Positions 18,905-27,981 of a stretch of DNA of 64,000 bases are shown here, piece after piece. The notes below the pieces were generated by a model. It searched no databases. It was given only the letters and a program-made list of their open reading frames with translations, and was not told the origin of the DNA. Each line of letters starts with the position of its first letter. The first letter of the stretch is position 1. Location of the stretch: assembly GCF_016907975.1 (NCBI RefSeq), contig NZ_JAFBCY010000001.1, forward strand, positions 124,001 to 188,000. The letters run 5' to 3'. The translations under genes were made by a program, and so were the position numbers. Source of the stretch: Methylopila capsulata (GTDB lineage Bacteria; Pseudomonadota; Alphaproteobacteria; Rhizobiales; Methylopilaceae).

Positions 18905-20197
18905 TCAGCGGCGCTGGGAGATGCCGGTGTAGTCGCGCTTCGGCGAGCCGGTGTAGAGCTGGCGCGGGCGGCCGATCTTCTGGCCGGGATCCTCCACCAT
19001 CTCCTTCCACTGCGCGACCCAGCCGACGGTGCGCGCCACGGCGAACAGCACCGTGAACATGTCGGTCGGGAAGCCCATCGCCTTCAGCGTGATGCCCGAG
19101 TAGAAATCGATGTTCGGGTACAGCTTCTTCTCGACGAAGTAGTCGTCCTTGAGCGCGATCTGCTCGAGCTGGATCGCGACGTCGAGCAGCGGATCATCCT
19201 TGATGCCGAGTTCGCCGAGCACCTCATGGCAAGTCTTCTGCATGATCTTAGCGCGCGGATCGTAATTCTTGTAAACCCGGTGGCCGAAGCCCATGAGGCG
19301 GAAGGGGTCGTTCTTGTCCTTCGCCTTGTTGACGTACTTCTCGACGTTGTCGGGAGTGCCGATTTCGGACAGCATCTTCAACGCCGCCTCGTTCGCGCCG
19401 CCGTGGGCCGGGCCCCAGAGGCAGGCGATGCCCGCCGCGATGCACGCAAAAGGATTTGCGCCCGACGAGCCGGCGAGGCGGACCGTCGAGGTCGACGCGT
19501 TCTGCTCATGGTCCGCGTGCAGGATGAAGATGCGGTCCATCGCGCGCGCCAGGACCGGGTTTACCTTGTACTCCTCGCACGGCACCGCGAAGCACATGTT
19601 GAGGAAGTTCGCGGAGAAATCGAGCGAGTTCTGCGGGTACACGAACGGCTGGCCGATCGAGTACTTGTAGGCCATCGCCGCGAGCGTCGGAATCTTGGCG
19701 ATCATGCGGATCGCCGCGATGTCGCGCTGGGCCGGATCGGTGATGTCGGTGGAGTCGTGGTAGAAGGCCGAGAGCGCGCCGACCACACCGCAGAGCACCG
19801 CCATCGGATGGGCGTCGCGGCGGAAGCCGGAATAGAAGCGCGACATCTGCTCGTGCACCATGGTGTGGCGCGTCACGAGCCGGTCGAACTCCGCCTTCTG
19901 GGCCGAAGTCGGAAGCTCGCCGTGGAGCAGCAGGTAGCTGGTCTCGAGGAAGTCGCCGTGCTCGGCGAGGTCGTCGATCGGATAGCCGCGGTAGAGCAGG
20001 ACGCCTTCGTCGCCGTCGATGAAGGTGATCTTGGACTCGCAGCTCGCGGTGGAGGTGAAGCCCGGGTCGTAGGTGAACAGACCCGTGTTCTTGTAGAGGG
20101 TCTGGATGTCCATCACCGCGGGGCCGATCGACCCCTCGCGGATGGGCAGCTTCAGGTCGGTCCCGCCAACGTTCAGGGAGCCGGTGGTGTCGGTCAT
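18905..20197 (-). CDS. gltA: citrate synthase
   Basis: Condenses oxaloacetate and acetyl-CoA to citrate, entry step of the TCA cycle. The 430 residues are those of the hexameric type II enzyme of Gram-negative bacteria. Landmarks are [20 protein letters not shown] near residue 45, [19 protein letters not shown], the His-containing [20 protein letters not shown] near 230, [15 protein letters not shown] and the Asp region [19 protein letters not shown] near 365. It lies alone on the minus strand with its own terminator. Confidence 0.98.
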   Translation of the reverse strand: MTDTTGSLNVGGTDLKLPIREGSIGPAVMDIQTLYKNTGLFTYDPGFTSTASCESKITFIDGDEGVLLYRGYPIDDLAEHGDFLETSYLLLHGELPTSAQKAEFDRLVTRHTMVHEQMSRFYSGFRRDAHPMAVLCGVVGALSAFYHDSTDITDPAQRDIAAIRMIAKIPTLAAMAYKYSIGQPFVYPQNSLDFSANFLNMCFAVPCEEYKVNPVLARAMDRIFILHADHEQNASTSTVRLAGSSGANPFACIAAGIACLWGPAHGGANEAALKMLSEIGTPDNVEKYVNKAKDKNDPFRLMGFGHRVYKNYDPRAKIMQKTCHEVLGELGIKDDPLLDVAIQLEQIALKDDYFVEKKLYPNIDFYSGITLKAMGFPTDMFTVLFAVARTVGWVAQWKEMVEDPGQKIGRPRQLYTGSPKRDYTGISQRR

Positions 20198-20376
20198 GCG
20201 CTGATGCCCCTTCGCTGAAAAGCCTTAAGGCGCCCTCGGGCGGGACCGCGCCCGGTCCTCCGCTGCGGGACGATCGGTGCGGCTGCGAGGAAGCTCCCGC
20301 TGGCGTATATCAACTTTTGTTGCAGCGCAAATTAGCGCCTGACACCTTTCTGACCAGCCCCGGACACGCTCACGAC

Positions 20377-21807
20377 TTAGGCGCCGGAGGCCTGATCGGC
20401 AATGCGCGCGAGGCTTTCCTCCTTGCCGAGCGCGACCAGCACGTCGAAGATTCCGGGCGAGGTCTTGCGGCCGGTGAGCGCCGCGCGCAGCGGCTGCGCG
20501 AGCGCGCCGAGCTTCACGCCGACCTCCTCGGCGAGCGTGCGGACGATCTCCTCTGCGCCGGCCGCAGACCACGGCTCCAGCGCCGTCAGACGACCGTGCA
20601 GGGAGGCAAGCAGCGCGCGCGCATCGGGCGTCAACAGCGCCTCGGCCGCGGGTTCGACGGCGAGCGGACGAGCGTCGGTGAGGAAGCGCGCGCCGTCGAG
20701 CAGTTCCACCAGCGTCTTCGCGCGCTCCTTCAGGCCGGGGAGGGCGCCTTCGAAGGCGCTCCAGCGCCCGGTCGCGTCGAGCCGGGCCGCCGCCTCCGGG
20801 CCGCCCGGCAGATAGGGCAGGGACGCCTTGAACGCCGCCATCAGCTCGTTGTCGGGGGTGGCGCGCATGTAGTGGCCGTTGAGGTTCGACAGCTTCGCCA
20901 TGTCGAACCGCGCGGCGGAACGGCCGACGTCGCCGATGTCGAACCACTCGATCGCCTGGGCCGTCGAGAAGATCTCGTCGTCGCCGTGGCTCCAGCCGAG
21001 CCGGGCGAGATAGTTGCGCAGCGCCTCCGGCAGGAAGCCCATCTCGCGGTAGGCCTCGGCGCCGAGCGCTCCGTGCCGCTTCGAGAGCTTCGCGCCGTCC
21101 GGGCCGTGGATCAGCGGGATGTGCGCCATCTTCGGCACGGGCCAGCCGAGCGCCGCGTAGATCTGGGTCTGGCGCGCGGCGTTCGTCAGGTGGTCGACGC
21201 CGCGGATGACGTGGGTCACGCCCATGTCGTGGTCGTCGACCACCACTGCGAGCATGTAGGTCGGCGTGCCGTCGGAGCGCAGCAGGACGAGGTCGTCGAG
21301 GTCCTTGTTGGGGATCACGACTCGGCCCTGGACCAGATCGTCGACGACGGTCTCGCCCTCGGTCGGCGCCTTCAGCCGGATCGCAGGCTGGCGATCGGCC
21401 GGCGCCTCGGAGGCCGGGCGGTCGCGCCAGCGGCCGTCGTAGCGCGGCGGGCGCCCTTCGGCCTGAGCGGTCGAGCGCATCTCCTCGAGCTCCTGGGCCG
21501 TGGCGTAGCAGCGGTAGGCGCGGCCGTCCGCCAGCATCTGCTCCACCGCCTCGCGATGGCGCGCTGCGCGGGCGAACTGGAACACCGGCTCGCCGTCCCA
21601 ATCGAGTCCGAGCCAGGTCAGCCCGTCGAGGATCGCGGCGATCGCGGCCTCGGTCGATCGCGCCCGGTCGGTGTCTTCGATCCGGAGCAGCATCGTGCCG
21701 CCGAGGCTCTTCGCGAACAGCCAGTTGAACAGCGCGGTGCGCGCGCCGCCGATGTGCAGGAAGCCCGTGGGCGAGGGCGCGAAACGGGTGACGACGGTCT
21801 CGGACAA
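20377..21807 (-). CDS. gltX: glutamate--tRNA ligase
   Basis: Class I aminoacyl-tRNA synthetase charging tRNA with glutamate. The HIGH-type motif [20 protein letters not shown] is at the N-terminus and the KMSKS-type motif [20 protein letters not shown] is near residue 240. A TTG at 21807 is preferred because it opens [13 protein letters not shown], which matches the usual N-terminus and gives 476 residues. In-frame ATGs at 21888 and 21924 would add 27-39 unconserved residues that overlap comEC. gltA lies 179 bases downstream on the same strand. Confidence 0.93.
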   Translation of the reverse strand: MSETVVTRFAPSPTGFLHIGGARTALFNWLFAKSLGGTMLLRIEDTDRARSTEAAIAAILDGLTWLGLDWDGEPVFQFARAARHREAVEQMLADGRAYRCYATAQELEEMRSTAQAEGRPPRYDGRWRDRPASEAPADRQPAIRLKAPTEGETVVDDLVQGRVVIPNKDLDDLVLLRSDGTPTYMLAVVVDDHDMGVTHVIRGVDHLTNAARQTQIYAALGWPVPKMAHIPLIHGPDGAKLSKRHGALGAEAYREMGFLPEALRNYLARLGWSHGDDEIFSTAQAIEWFDIGDVGRSAARFDMAKLSNLNGHYMRATPDNELMAAFKASLPYLPGGPEAAARLDATGRWSAFEGALPGLKERAKTLVELLDGARFLTDARPLAVEPAAEALLTPDARALLASLHGRLTALEPWSAAGAEEIVRTLAEEVGVKLGALAQPLRAALTGRKTSPGIFDVLVALGKEESLARIADQASGA

Positions 21808-21886
21808 GGGCGGTCTCGAACGGTGCTGACGACGGGCCAATCCGGCGCTCACAAGGGCGCTAGGCGTGGCGGCCGGCCCGTGTAGC

Positions 21887-24238
21887 ATGACGACCGCAGC
21901 TAGGGAAACGATCGCGGGCGGCATGGCGCGGGGGCCGGACCAGAGCAGACGGAGAGGCGCGCGGACGGCCGCGCTGCCGGGCTTCGGCGCGGCCTCCGGC
22001 GACCGGTTCGCGAACGCGCTCGCGAGTGCGCGCGACTGGACGCTCGACCGCCTGGTCGAAGAGGCCGACGCGGGGCGCTTCGCGCTGTGGGCGCCGATCG
22101 CCTTCGGCGCCGGGGTGGTCGTCTACTTCGCGGCGGCCCACGAGCCCGAACTCTGGGCCGCCGTCCTGCTCGCGGGCCTCGGCGTGGCGCTGGCGGTCGC
22201 GGCGCGCCGCCGCTTCGTGTCCCTCGGCCTCGCGCTCGCCTTCGCGTTCGGTGCGGCGGGCTTCCTCGCCGCCAAGCTCGCGACCGTCCGCGCCGAGGCG
22301 CCCGCTCTGACACGCGCGTTTCGGGCGGACGCCACTGGCCGGGTGACCGCGATCGAGCCGCGCGACCGCGGCCAGCGCCGGATCACCCTGGAGCTCGAAC
22401 GGCTCGGGTCGCTCGGCCCGGACGAGCGGCCGCGGCGGGCGCGCGTGACGCTTGGGGCCGAGCCGGCCCTCGCCGCCGGAGATCGGATGACGCTGACGGC
22501 GTTCTGGCGGCCGCCGCAGGGACCGGTCCGGCCCGGCGGCTACGACTTCGCCCGGGCCGCCTTCTTCGAGGGCGTTGGCGCGACGGGGCAGCAGGCGAGG
22601 GATGTCCGCAATTTCGGACCGGCGACGGACGCAGGCGCGGCCGAGCGGCTGTCCGCGCGGCTCGAACGGCTGCGGGAGCGCCTGACCGCGCGGATCTCGG
22701 CCGCGGTCGGCGGCGACGAAGGGGCCGTCGCAGCGGCGCTCGTCACCGGCGTACGGGGGCCGATCAGCGCGACCGTCGAGGACGAGATGCGCGCCGCCGG
22801 CCTCAGCCACATCCTCTCGATCTCGGGGCTGCACATGGCGCTTGTCGCGGGCACCCTGTTCTGGCTGGTGCGCGCCACGCTCGCGCTGTCGCAACGGGCG
22901 GCGCTCGTCTGGCCGGTGAAGAGCGTCGCGGCGATCGCAGCGCTCGCGGGCGCCGCGTTCTACCTCGCGCTATCGGGCGCGGAGGTGGCGACGCAGCGGT
23001 CCTTCCTGATGGTCGCGATCGTGTTCGTGGCCGTCGTCGTCGGCCGCCCGGCCGTCACTCCGCGCAACCTCGCGCTCGCGGCGCTGGGCGTCATGGCGCT
23101 GACGCCGGAGGCCATCTTGGGGCCAAGCTTCCAGATGTCGTTCGCGGCGGTCGCGGCGCTCGTCGCATGGTTCGAGGCGCGGCCGCGCGACGAGCGGCCG
23201 CCGCCCGATGGCCGGACGGCGCGCGCGTTCCGATGGCTGCGGACCGCCGCCGCGCTCGCGCTCGTCACCACGCTGGTGGCGGGGCTCGCGACCGCGCCCT
23301 TCGCCGCCTACCACTTCCACCGAGTGACGCCCTACGCGCTCGCAGGCAACGCGCTGGCGACGCCGCTGATCAGCCTGATCGTCATGCCCTGCGTGGTCGG
23401 CGGCCTGCTGTTCGCGCCGCTCGGCCTCGACGGGCCCTGGTGGAGCCTGATGGGGTGGGGCCTCAGCGGCGTCCTGGCGATCGCCCGGGCGGTCGCCTCC
23501 TGGCCGGGCTCCGAGCGCGCGATCCCCGCCTTTGGGGCGCCGGCGCTCGGGCTGCTTTCGCTCGGGCTGGCCTGGCTCTGCGTGTGGCGCACCGCCCTGC
23601 GCTACGCCGCGGCGCCTGTGATCGCAGCCGGCCTCGCCCTGGCGGCGGCTCCCGCGCGGCCGGACGTGGTGATCGACCGCGACGGCCGCGCCGCGGCGAT
23701 CCGAGGCGCCGACGGCCGGCTAGCGTTGCTGGGCGTTCGCGCGACCAACTTCGCCGCAAAGGTCTGGCTCGCGGCCGATGGGGACATCGCCGTTCGCGAC
23801 GGCCAGCCCCCGGGGGCGGCGACGCCGCGCTGCGACGCCTATGGCTGCGTCGGCCGGCTTGGCGACGGGCGCGAGGTCGCCCTGGTCTGGGACGCCCGCG
23901 CTTTCGAGGAGGACTGCCGGCGGGCGGCGCTCGTCATCACCCGGCTCGAGGCTCCGCCAGCCTGCGCGGAGACCGCGGCGGTCGTCGACCGGGCCGCGAT
24001 GCGCGCGACCGGCGCGCTGTCCTTCACGCGCGAGGGCGACGCTTTCGTTGCGACCGCCGCGCGCGATCCCGCGGGACAGAGGCCATGGGACGGCGCGGTG
24101 GCGACGGTCCGCCCGCCGCCCGACGTCCTGGCGCTGCGTTTCGAACCCCGCCGTCCGCCGCAGGCGAGCCTCGTCGCAAAGCCGGTCGACCCAACCGACC
24201 TCGCCGACGACGACTCGCCTTCGGACGACGATCAGTAG
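21887..24238 (+). CDS. comEC: ComEC/Rec2 family competence membrane protein
   Basis: Inner-membrane channel protein for DNA uptake. With the ATG at 21887 it has about 783 residues; 21866 (GTG) and 21923 (ATG) are other possible starts. A DUF4131-type N-terminal region with hydrophobic helices (about 50-250) is followed by the Competence domain. Its hallmark is [20 protein letters not shown] near residue 310. The C-terminal part (from about 600) resembles the region where other ComEC proteins carry a metallo-beta-lactamase domain, but no HxHxDH motif is visible. The last 7 bases overlap the 3' end of lexA, which converges on it. Confidence 0.9.
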   Translation: MTTAARETIAGGMARGPDQSRRRGARTAALPGFGAASGDRFANALASARDWTLDRLVEEADAGRFALWAPIAFGAGVVVYFAAAHEPELWAAVLLAGLGVALAVAARRRFVSLGLALAFAFGAAGFLAAKLATVRAEAPALTRAFRADATGRVTAIEPRDRGQRRITLELERLGSLGPDERPRRARVTLGAEPALAAGDRMTLTAFWRPPQGPVRPGGYDFARAAFFEGVGATGQQARDVRNFGPATDAGAAERLSARLERLRERLTARISAAVGGDEGAVAAALVTGVRGPISATVEDEMRAAGLSHILSISGLHMALVAGTLFWLVRATLALSQRAALVWPVKSVAAIAALAGAAFYLALSGAEVATQRSFLMVAIVFVAVVVGRPAVTPRNLALAALGVMALTPEAILGPSFQMSFAAVAALVAWFEARPRDERPPPDGRTARAFRWLRTAAALALVTTLVAGLATAPFAAYHFHRVTPYALAGNALATPLISLIVMPCVVGGLLFAPLGLDGPWWSLMGWGLSGVLAIARAVASWPGSERAIPAFGAPALGLLSLGLAWLCVWRTALRYAAAPVIAAGLALAAAPARPDVVIDRDGRAAAIRGADGRLALLGVRATNFAAKVWLAADGDIAVRDGQPPGAATPRCDAYGCVGRLGDGREVALVWDARAFEEDCRRAALVITRLEAPPACAETAAVVDRAAMRATGALSFTREGDAFVATAARDPAGQRPWDGAVATVRPPPDVLALRFEPRRPPQASLVAKPVDPTDLADDDSPSDDDQ

Positions 24239-24933
24239 CGCCGGATCAGCCCCACGAGCCGCCCCTGGATCGCCACCCGGTCCGGGCCGAAGATGCGCGT
24301 CTCGTAGGCAGGATTCGCCGCTTCGAGGGCGATCGACGCGCCGCGCTTGCGCAGGCGTTTCAGCGTCGCCTCCTCGTCGTCGACCAGCGCCACCACGATG
24401 TCGCCGGTGTCGGCGACGGTCTGCTTGCGGATCAGGACGAGGTCGCCGTCGAGGATCCCGGCGTCGATCATCGAGTCGCCGCGCACTTCGAGCGCGAAAT
24501 GCTCGCCGGCGGACAGCATGTCGGGGGAGACCGCGATGGTGTGGCTCTTCGCCTGGATCGCCTCGATCGGGACGCCGGCGGCGATCCGTCCCATGACCGG
24601 GATCGCGACCATGCGGTTGTCGTCGTCGTCCAACTGCGGCGGGCGCACCTTCCCGAGATTGCCCTCGATGACGTTGGGAGCGAACCGGCCCGTGGGCCGC
24701 GAGACGGGCGGCGCGGCCGCCTCCGGCAGCTTCACGACCTCCAGCGCCCGCGCCCGGTTCGGTAGCCGCCGGATGAACCCGCGCTCCTCGAGCGCCATGA
24801 TCAGGCGGTGGATGCCGGACTTCGACTTGAGATCCAGCGCGTCCTTCATCTCGTCGAAGGAGGGCGGCACGCCGGTCTCCTTCAGCCGCTCATGGATGAA
24901 GCGGAGCAGTTCGTACTGTTTGCGCGTCAGCAT
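24232..24933 (-). CDS. lexA: LexA SOS repressor
   Basis: Transcriptional repressor of the SOS response, inactivated by RecA-stimulated self-cleavage. The 233 residues begin with a winged HTH ([20 protein letters not shown], then [20 protein letters not shown]). They contain the Ala-Gly cleavage site in [12 protein letters not shown], the catalytic Ser in [16 protein letters not shown] and the Lys in [13 protein letters not shown]. The ATG at 24933 is chosen over a TTG at 24948 because family members begin MLTRKQ. An SOS box lies 49 bases upstream, consistent with autoregulation. Confidence 0.96.
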   Translation of the reverse strand: MLTRKQYELLRFIHERLKETGVPPSFDEMKDALDLKSKSGIHRLIMALEERGFIRRLPNRARALEVVKLPEAAAPPVSRPTGRFAPNVIEGNLGKVRPPQLDDDDNRMVAIPVMGRIAAGVPIEAIQAKSHTIAVSPDMLSAGEHFALEVRGDSMIDAGILDGDLVLIRKQTVADTGDIVVALVDDEEATLKRLRKRGASIALEAANPAYETRIFGPDRVAIQGRLVGLIRRY

Positions 24934-25230
24934 GGGCGGGTCCGCCAAGAATCAAAACAAATCATGAACAGACATCTACCTGTTCTAGATGTGTTCCGCA
25001 ACTCTTAACGTTCCGTTCCTGCAAGGCTCGGGGCGTCCCGAGCTGCGCTTGCGCTCGATCATGAAGCGCTCGTGTCTTTAACACGGCTGCGTTCTTCCGG
25101 GAGGCCGCTATGGGTCGGCGAAGGCGGCGATGCTCCCGCATGCGGGGGGCGCGACGGGCGCCTCCCAGTCGTCGTCGGGGACCTCGGTCTCTCGAGCAAC
25201 GCGCGTCACTACCTCCGGCGCCTGTGGCGC
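24934..25230. promoter_or_regulatory. lexA upstream region
   Basis: About 300 bases between lexA (-) and the next possible gene on +. The first 90 bases next to lexA are relatively AT-rich and hold the SOS box. The rest (25030-25230) is GC-rich. Short arginine-rich open frames occur there on both strands, and I see no feature in them that supports coding. Confidence 0.6.
24982..24996 (-). promoter_or_regulatory. LexA-binding SOS box of lexA
   Basis: The sequence GTTC-TAGATGT-GTTC is an exact match to the alphaproteobacterial SOS operator, the direct repeat GTTC-N7-GTTC. It starts 49 bases upstream of the lexA ATG. This position fits autorepression of lexA. Confidence 0.88.
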
Positions 25231-25458
25231 ATGAAAGCTCTCTACGCCGCGCGCCGGAAGGCCCTGCGCCGGTGGGTCGGAAGCGACGTTGTTCTCGGGA
25301 TGGGAGGCCTCGCCGTGATGCTGGGCGTCGCGAACCTCCGGGAGACGGAGGTCCGGGCGGACTGGGATCGTCTCGCGCGCGCGATCGAAGCCGCGGCGCG
25401 CGCGGCCGCCGATCCGCCCCCCGCTCGACCTGAGCCGACGTCCTCACGTCATGGATAG
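25231..25458 (+). CDS. possible small protein, unrecognised
   Basis: An open frame of 75 residues from ATG at 25231 (MKALYAARRKALRRW). It has a basic N-terminus, one short hydrophobic stretch (VLGMGGLAVMLGVANL, about residues 20-35) and an Ala/Pro-rich tail. The frame is open further upstream to 25072. No family is recognised and no strong ribosome-binding site is seen. It overlaps the 3' end of the haemoglobin gene by 10 bases. It may be a small single-pass membrane protein or chance GC-rich open frame. Confidence 0.25.
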   Translation: MKALYAARRKALRRWVGSDVVLGMGGLAVMLGVANLRETEVRADWDRLARAIEAAARAAADPPPARPEPTSSRHG

Positions 25459-25913
25459 GGTTCGCGCTCGAGCGGCTTGAGATGGAGAACGTCGTCCCCG
25501 TGATGCATCCGGACGTTGATGCGGAACGAGTTGCCGATGCGCTCGGATCTGTCGGCCCAGAACGCCGCGACGTCCGGCTGGCAGAGGTCCTCGACCGTCT
25601 TCCGGAACAGCGCGAGCCACCGTCTGAAGTGCTCGTCACCAAGGTCCGGCAGCATCAGGTGCTTGCGCAGCGGGCGACCGTCGTACCGACGGGTCCCGAG
25701 CAGCATCGAGCTCCAGAAGTCGACGATCGTGTCGAGGTGCGCCCGCCATCGTTCGTCCGGCACGGCCGCCCTGAAGATCGGTCCTATGATCTCGTCCTTC
25801 CGGGCCTGCGCATAGAAGCGGTCCACGACCCTGCGGATCAGACGCTCGTCAATTCCCTCGGTCACGGCGCGGGGCATGATCGCCTCAGCCGCGGGACGCG
25901 TCGGCACGTTCAT
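25449..25913 (-). CDS. group III truncated haemoglobin
   Basis: Small haem protein of the 2-over-2 globin fold, group III (trHbP, Ctb-like), with a proposed role in oxygen or nitric oxide chemistry. The 154-residue protein begins at ATG 25913, directly after a near-perfect AGGAGG. Characteristic parts are RRVVDRFYAQARKDEIIGPI near residue 25, FWSSMLLGTRRYDGRPLRKH near 70 and the proximal-His stretch DEHFRRWLALFRKTVEDL near 95. A Crp/Fnr-type regulator gene lies about 1 kb away on the same strand. Confidence 0.88.
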   Translation of the reverse strand: MNVPTRPAAEAIMPRAVTEGIDERLIRRVVDRFYAQARKDEIIGPIFRAAVPDERWRAHLDTIVDFWSSMLLGTRRYDGRPLRKHLMLPDLGDEHFRRWLALFRKTVEDLCQPDVAAFWADRSERIGNSFRINVRMHHGDDVLHLKPLEREPYP

Positions 25914-26022
25914 CGAACCTCCTGCGGTCTCAAGCCCGTTGCCGTACGTAGGCATGACATGAATGGCTTGCGACGGCGGATCCGGCAACGTCCGCTCATG
26001 GCCGATCGATGCGGACGCGGAA

Positions 26023-26425
26023 TTATGCTCGCACAACCGCCTTGGACGCCGCCGGGTCGCCTTCGTCGTGTGTCGGCGGCCTAAGGCCGAACCATCCCAC
26101 GTAGAGTGCGGGGAGCAACAAGAGCGTCAGCACTGTGCCGACGATGATGCCGCCCATCATCGCGAAGGCCATCGGTCCCCAAAACACCTCGAATGCGATC
26201 GGAATGAGAGCGAGGCTGGCGGCGGCGGCGGCGGTGAGGAGGATGGGACGCATGCGATGCTCGGTCGCCTCGACGACCGCTGTCCGGCCGTCCACGCCCT
26301 CGCCCCGCAGCTCCTCGATCTGCATCACCAGGATGACGGAGTTGCGGATCAGGATGCCGATCAGGGCGAGGACCCCCAGGATGAGCTGGGCGACCACCGT
26401 GGCCGGCTGGACGCCGGGCCCGCGG
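26023..26425 (-). pseudogene. C-terminal remnant of an RND efflux transporter
   Basis: The last 125 or so residues of an AcrB-type RND permease survive intact to a normal stop: LGVLALIGILIRNSVILVMQ, EATEHRMRPILLTAAAAASL, GPMAFAMMGGIIVGTVLTLL and LLPALYVGWFGLRPPTHDEG. Whole RND permeases have about 1,030 residues, so some 90 percent of the gene is missing. Upstream of about 26425 the frame continues only into Arg/Pro-rich sequence that does not resemble RND proteins. It is a decayed 3' fragment with no visible start or ribosome-binding site. Confidence 0.82.
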
Positions 26426-26473
26426 CCCGTCCGCGGGTCCGGCTCCGGCCGGCCTGCGCACCTGGGCGGGGGC

Positions 26474-26836
26474 CTTCCGTCGCCGATCACCCTGTTGGTC
26501 GCGAAGGACGACAAGGCGCTGTCGCTGTCCCGGATGCTGGCGGGCGACCGGGAACGCGCCGGAGCGGCTGACGTCAACGATCCGCGCGTTCAGCAGGCCG
26601 TCGCCGTCGAACGCCTGCGCGTCATCAACATCTCGCAGCTGAAATCGGCGAACGGCTCCGACCACGACCGCTACACGTCGATCGCGGCCATGTTCCCCCG
26701 ACTGCAGCCCCAGCTCGGCCGCCGATCGGGATCGGCGGCCGCAGACGTCGGAGCCTTCGTGCTCGACGGGGTGGCGGCGACGATCTCAAGCCCATTCCGG
26801 CTCGCGGGCAAGGCCCTCGACCGAAGCCGCCGGTAA
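26474..26836 (+). pseudogene. C-terminal remnant of a DUF900-type alpha/beta hydrolase
   Basis: About 120 residues ending at a TAA: PSPITLLVAKDDKALSLSRM, LAGDRERAGAADVNDPRVQQ, VINISQLKSANGSDHDRYTS, then LQPQLGRRSGSAAADVGAFV. The Asp in the strand-turn VAKDD and the late His in GSDHDRY fit the acid and His of an alpha/beta hydrolase triad. The spacing recalls the C-terminus of DUF900 (esterase/lipase superfamily) proteins. The nucleophile half is missing. The frame upstream lies antisense to the RND remnant and is not real coding. The family name is from memory of the pattern. Confidence 0.55.
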
Positions 26837-26863
26837 GGACCGTAACTGCACGACCGCTGACCC

Positions 26864-27598
26864 TCAGGGCATACGGGGTGGAGGGGCGAGATAGGCGCCG
26901 TCGAAGCCCGCGAGCTCCCGCAAGGCTTTGATGTCGTGGATGACGAATTTTCCCGCGCGAAAGGTGGCGAGGTCCGCTTCGCGCAATTGCCGGAGCACGC
27001 GGTTTAGATGGATCGACGTCAGCCCGAGAGCGTCGGCCAGAAGATACTGGTTCAGCGGGAGGTCGAACCCGCCGTCGGTGTCGAAGCCGAGCAGCCGCAG
27101 CCGCTCCGCGCACTCGATGATGAAGTGCCCGGTGCGAACCAGAGCGCTGCGTCGTCCCAGATTGACCAGATGCTCCGTGAGGATCGCAACGTCGCGGGCG
27201 TGCGACCAATCCAGCGCCCGGGCGACCCGCGGGTGATTGGCTCGAACGCGGGCGAGAGCCGCCGCCGAGAGCGGCGACACCTCCGCCTCGCTGATGCTCT
27301 CGAGCGCGATCAGCGCCCGGCCGAGAGTGAGAAAACTGATGCCGACGATGTCGCCCGGCAGCGGAAACGCAAGCACCTGACGGCCGCCGTCGGGAAGAAG
27401 CTTGTAGATGCAGGTCCAGCCGGACTGCACCACGAAGACATCGTCGATCGTATCGTTCTCGCGAACGAGCTGTTGGTGAGCCCCCACACGCTTCCGGCGG
27501 GACCCAAGACTCCGTATCGCGGCCTGTTCGTCGACGCTCCAATTGGCCAGAGCGTCAAACTTGTGAATCAGCGGACCCTGAGGTCCAAACGAAAGCAT
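26864..27598 (-). CDS. Crp/Fnr family transcriptional regulator
   Basis: A 244-residue regulator with an N-terminal cyclic-nucleotide-binding-like beta-roll (about 30-130, FVVQSGWTCIYKLLPDGGRQ and LAFPLPGDIVGISFL) and a C-terminal winged HTH. The HTH is in ADALGLTSIHLNRVLRQLRE near residue 195. It lacks the N-terminal cysteine cluster of oxygen-sensing FNR. It is transcribed from an AT-rich divergent promoter region shared with the small gene at 27742. The nearby truncated haemoglobin is a plausible but unproven target. Confidence 0.88.
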   Translation of the reverse strand: MLSFGPQGPLIHKFDALANWSVDEQAAIRSLGSRRKRVGAHQQLVRENDTIDDVFVVQSGWTCIYKLLPDGGRQVLAFPLPGDIVGISFLTLGRALIALESISEAEVSPLSAAALARVRANHPRVARALDWSHARDVAILTEHLVNLGRRSALVRTGHFIIECAERLRLLGFDTDGGFDLPLNQYLLADALGLTSIHLNRVLRQLREADLATFRAGKFVIHDIKALRELAGFDGAYLAPPPRMP

Positions 27599-27741
27599 GG
27601 CGTGTTCGATGCGCTGACGACGAAAATATTTCCTGATATCAATTCATATGTTAGCGCATTATCGTGCAAAGTCTATATTATGAGATATTCTCGTTGAATG
27701 TCGTTCCGAGGTGGGCCGGCTTGAAATAAGGCTATTCTATT
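27599..27741. promoter_or_regulatory. AT-rich divergent promoter region
   Basis: The 143 bases between the Crp/Fnr gene (-) and the small gene at 27742 (+) are far richer in A and T than the surroundings. They include TATTAT- and TTGAAT-type hexamers on the + strand and GATATC and CATATG palindromes within 12 bases of each other (about 27637-27651). They should hold the promoters for both genes. No exact CRP/FNR palindrome was found. Confidence 0.5.
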
Positions 27742-27978
27742 GTGTCAGATGATAAGACGCCCGCGGGCGTCGCGGCGCTCGCTATATGCGAATCTTTGCT
27801 TATAGCGCTGTGTGAGAGCGGTATTGTTTCGGAAACTGAAAAATTCGCATTGATAGGGGACGCGATTTCCGCGCTGCGCATCGCGGGGACAACTTCGGAC
27901 ACTCCCGACATCTACGGCGCGGCGGAAATCATCCTCCAACGTATGTTGTCAAATGGCAACGGCGTCCGTCACGCCTGA
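27742..27978 (+). CDS. small acidic hypothetical protein
   Basis: A 78-residue protein starting at GTG 27742, with an ATAAGG-like ribosome-binding site about 11 bases upstream. It is predicted to be mostly alpha-helical (ALAICESLLIALCESGIVSE, EIILQRMLSNGNG). It has no signal peptide and no recognised domain. Similar small helical proteins of about 80 residues are common in Hyphomicrobiales, but I cannot name a family. Its codon use is more AT-rich than its neighbours. It converges on the 3' end of the gene at 27982 with only 3 bases between them. Confidence 0.6.
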   Translation: MSDDKTPAGVAALAICESLLIALCESGIVSETEKFALIGDAISALRIAGTTSDTPDIYGAAEIILQRMLSNGNGVRHA

Positions 27979-27981
27979 GCG

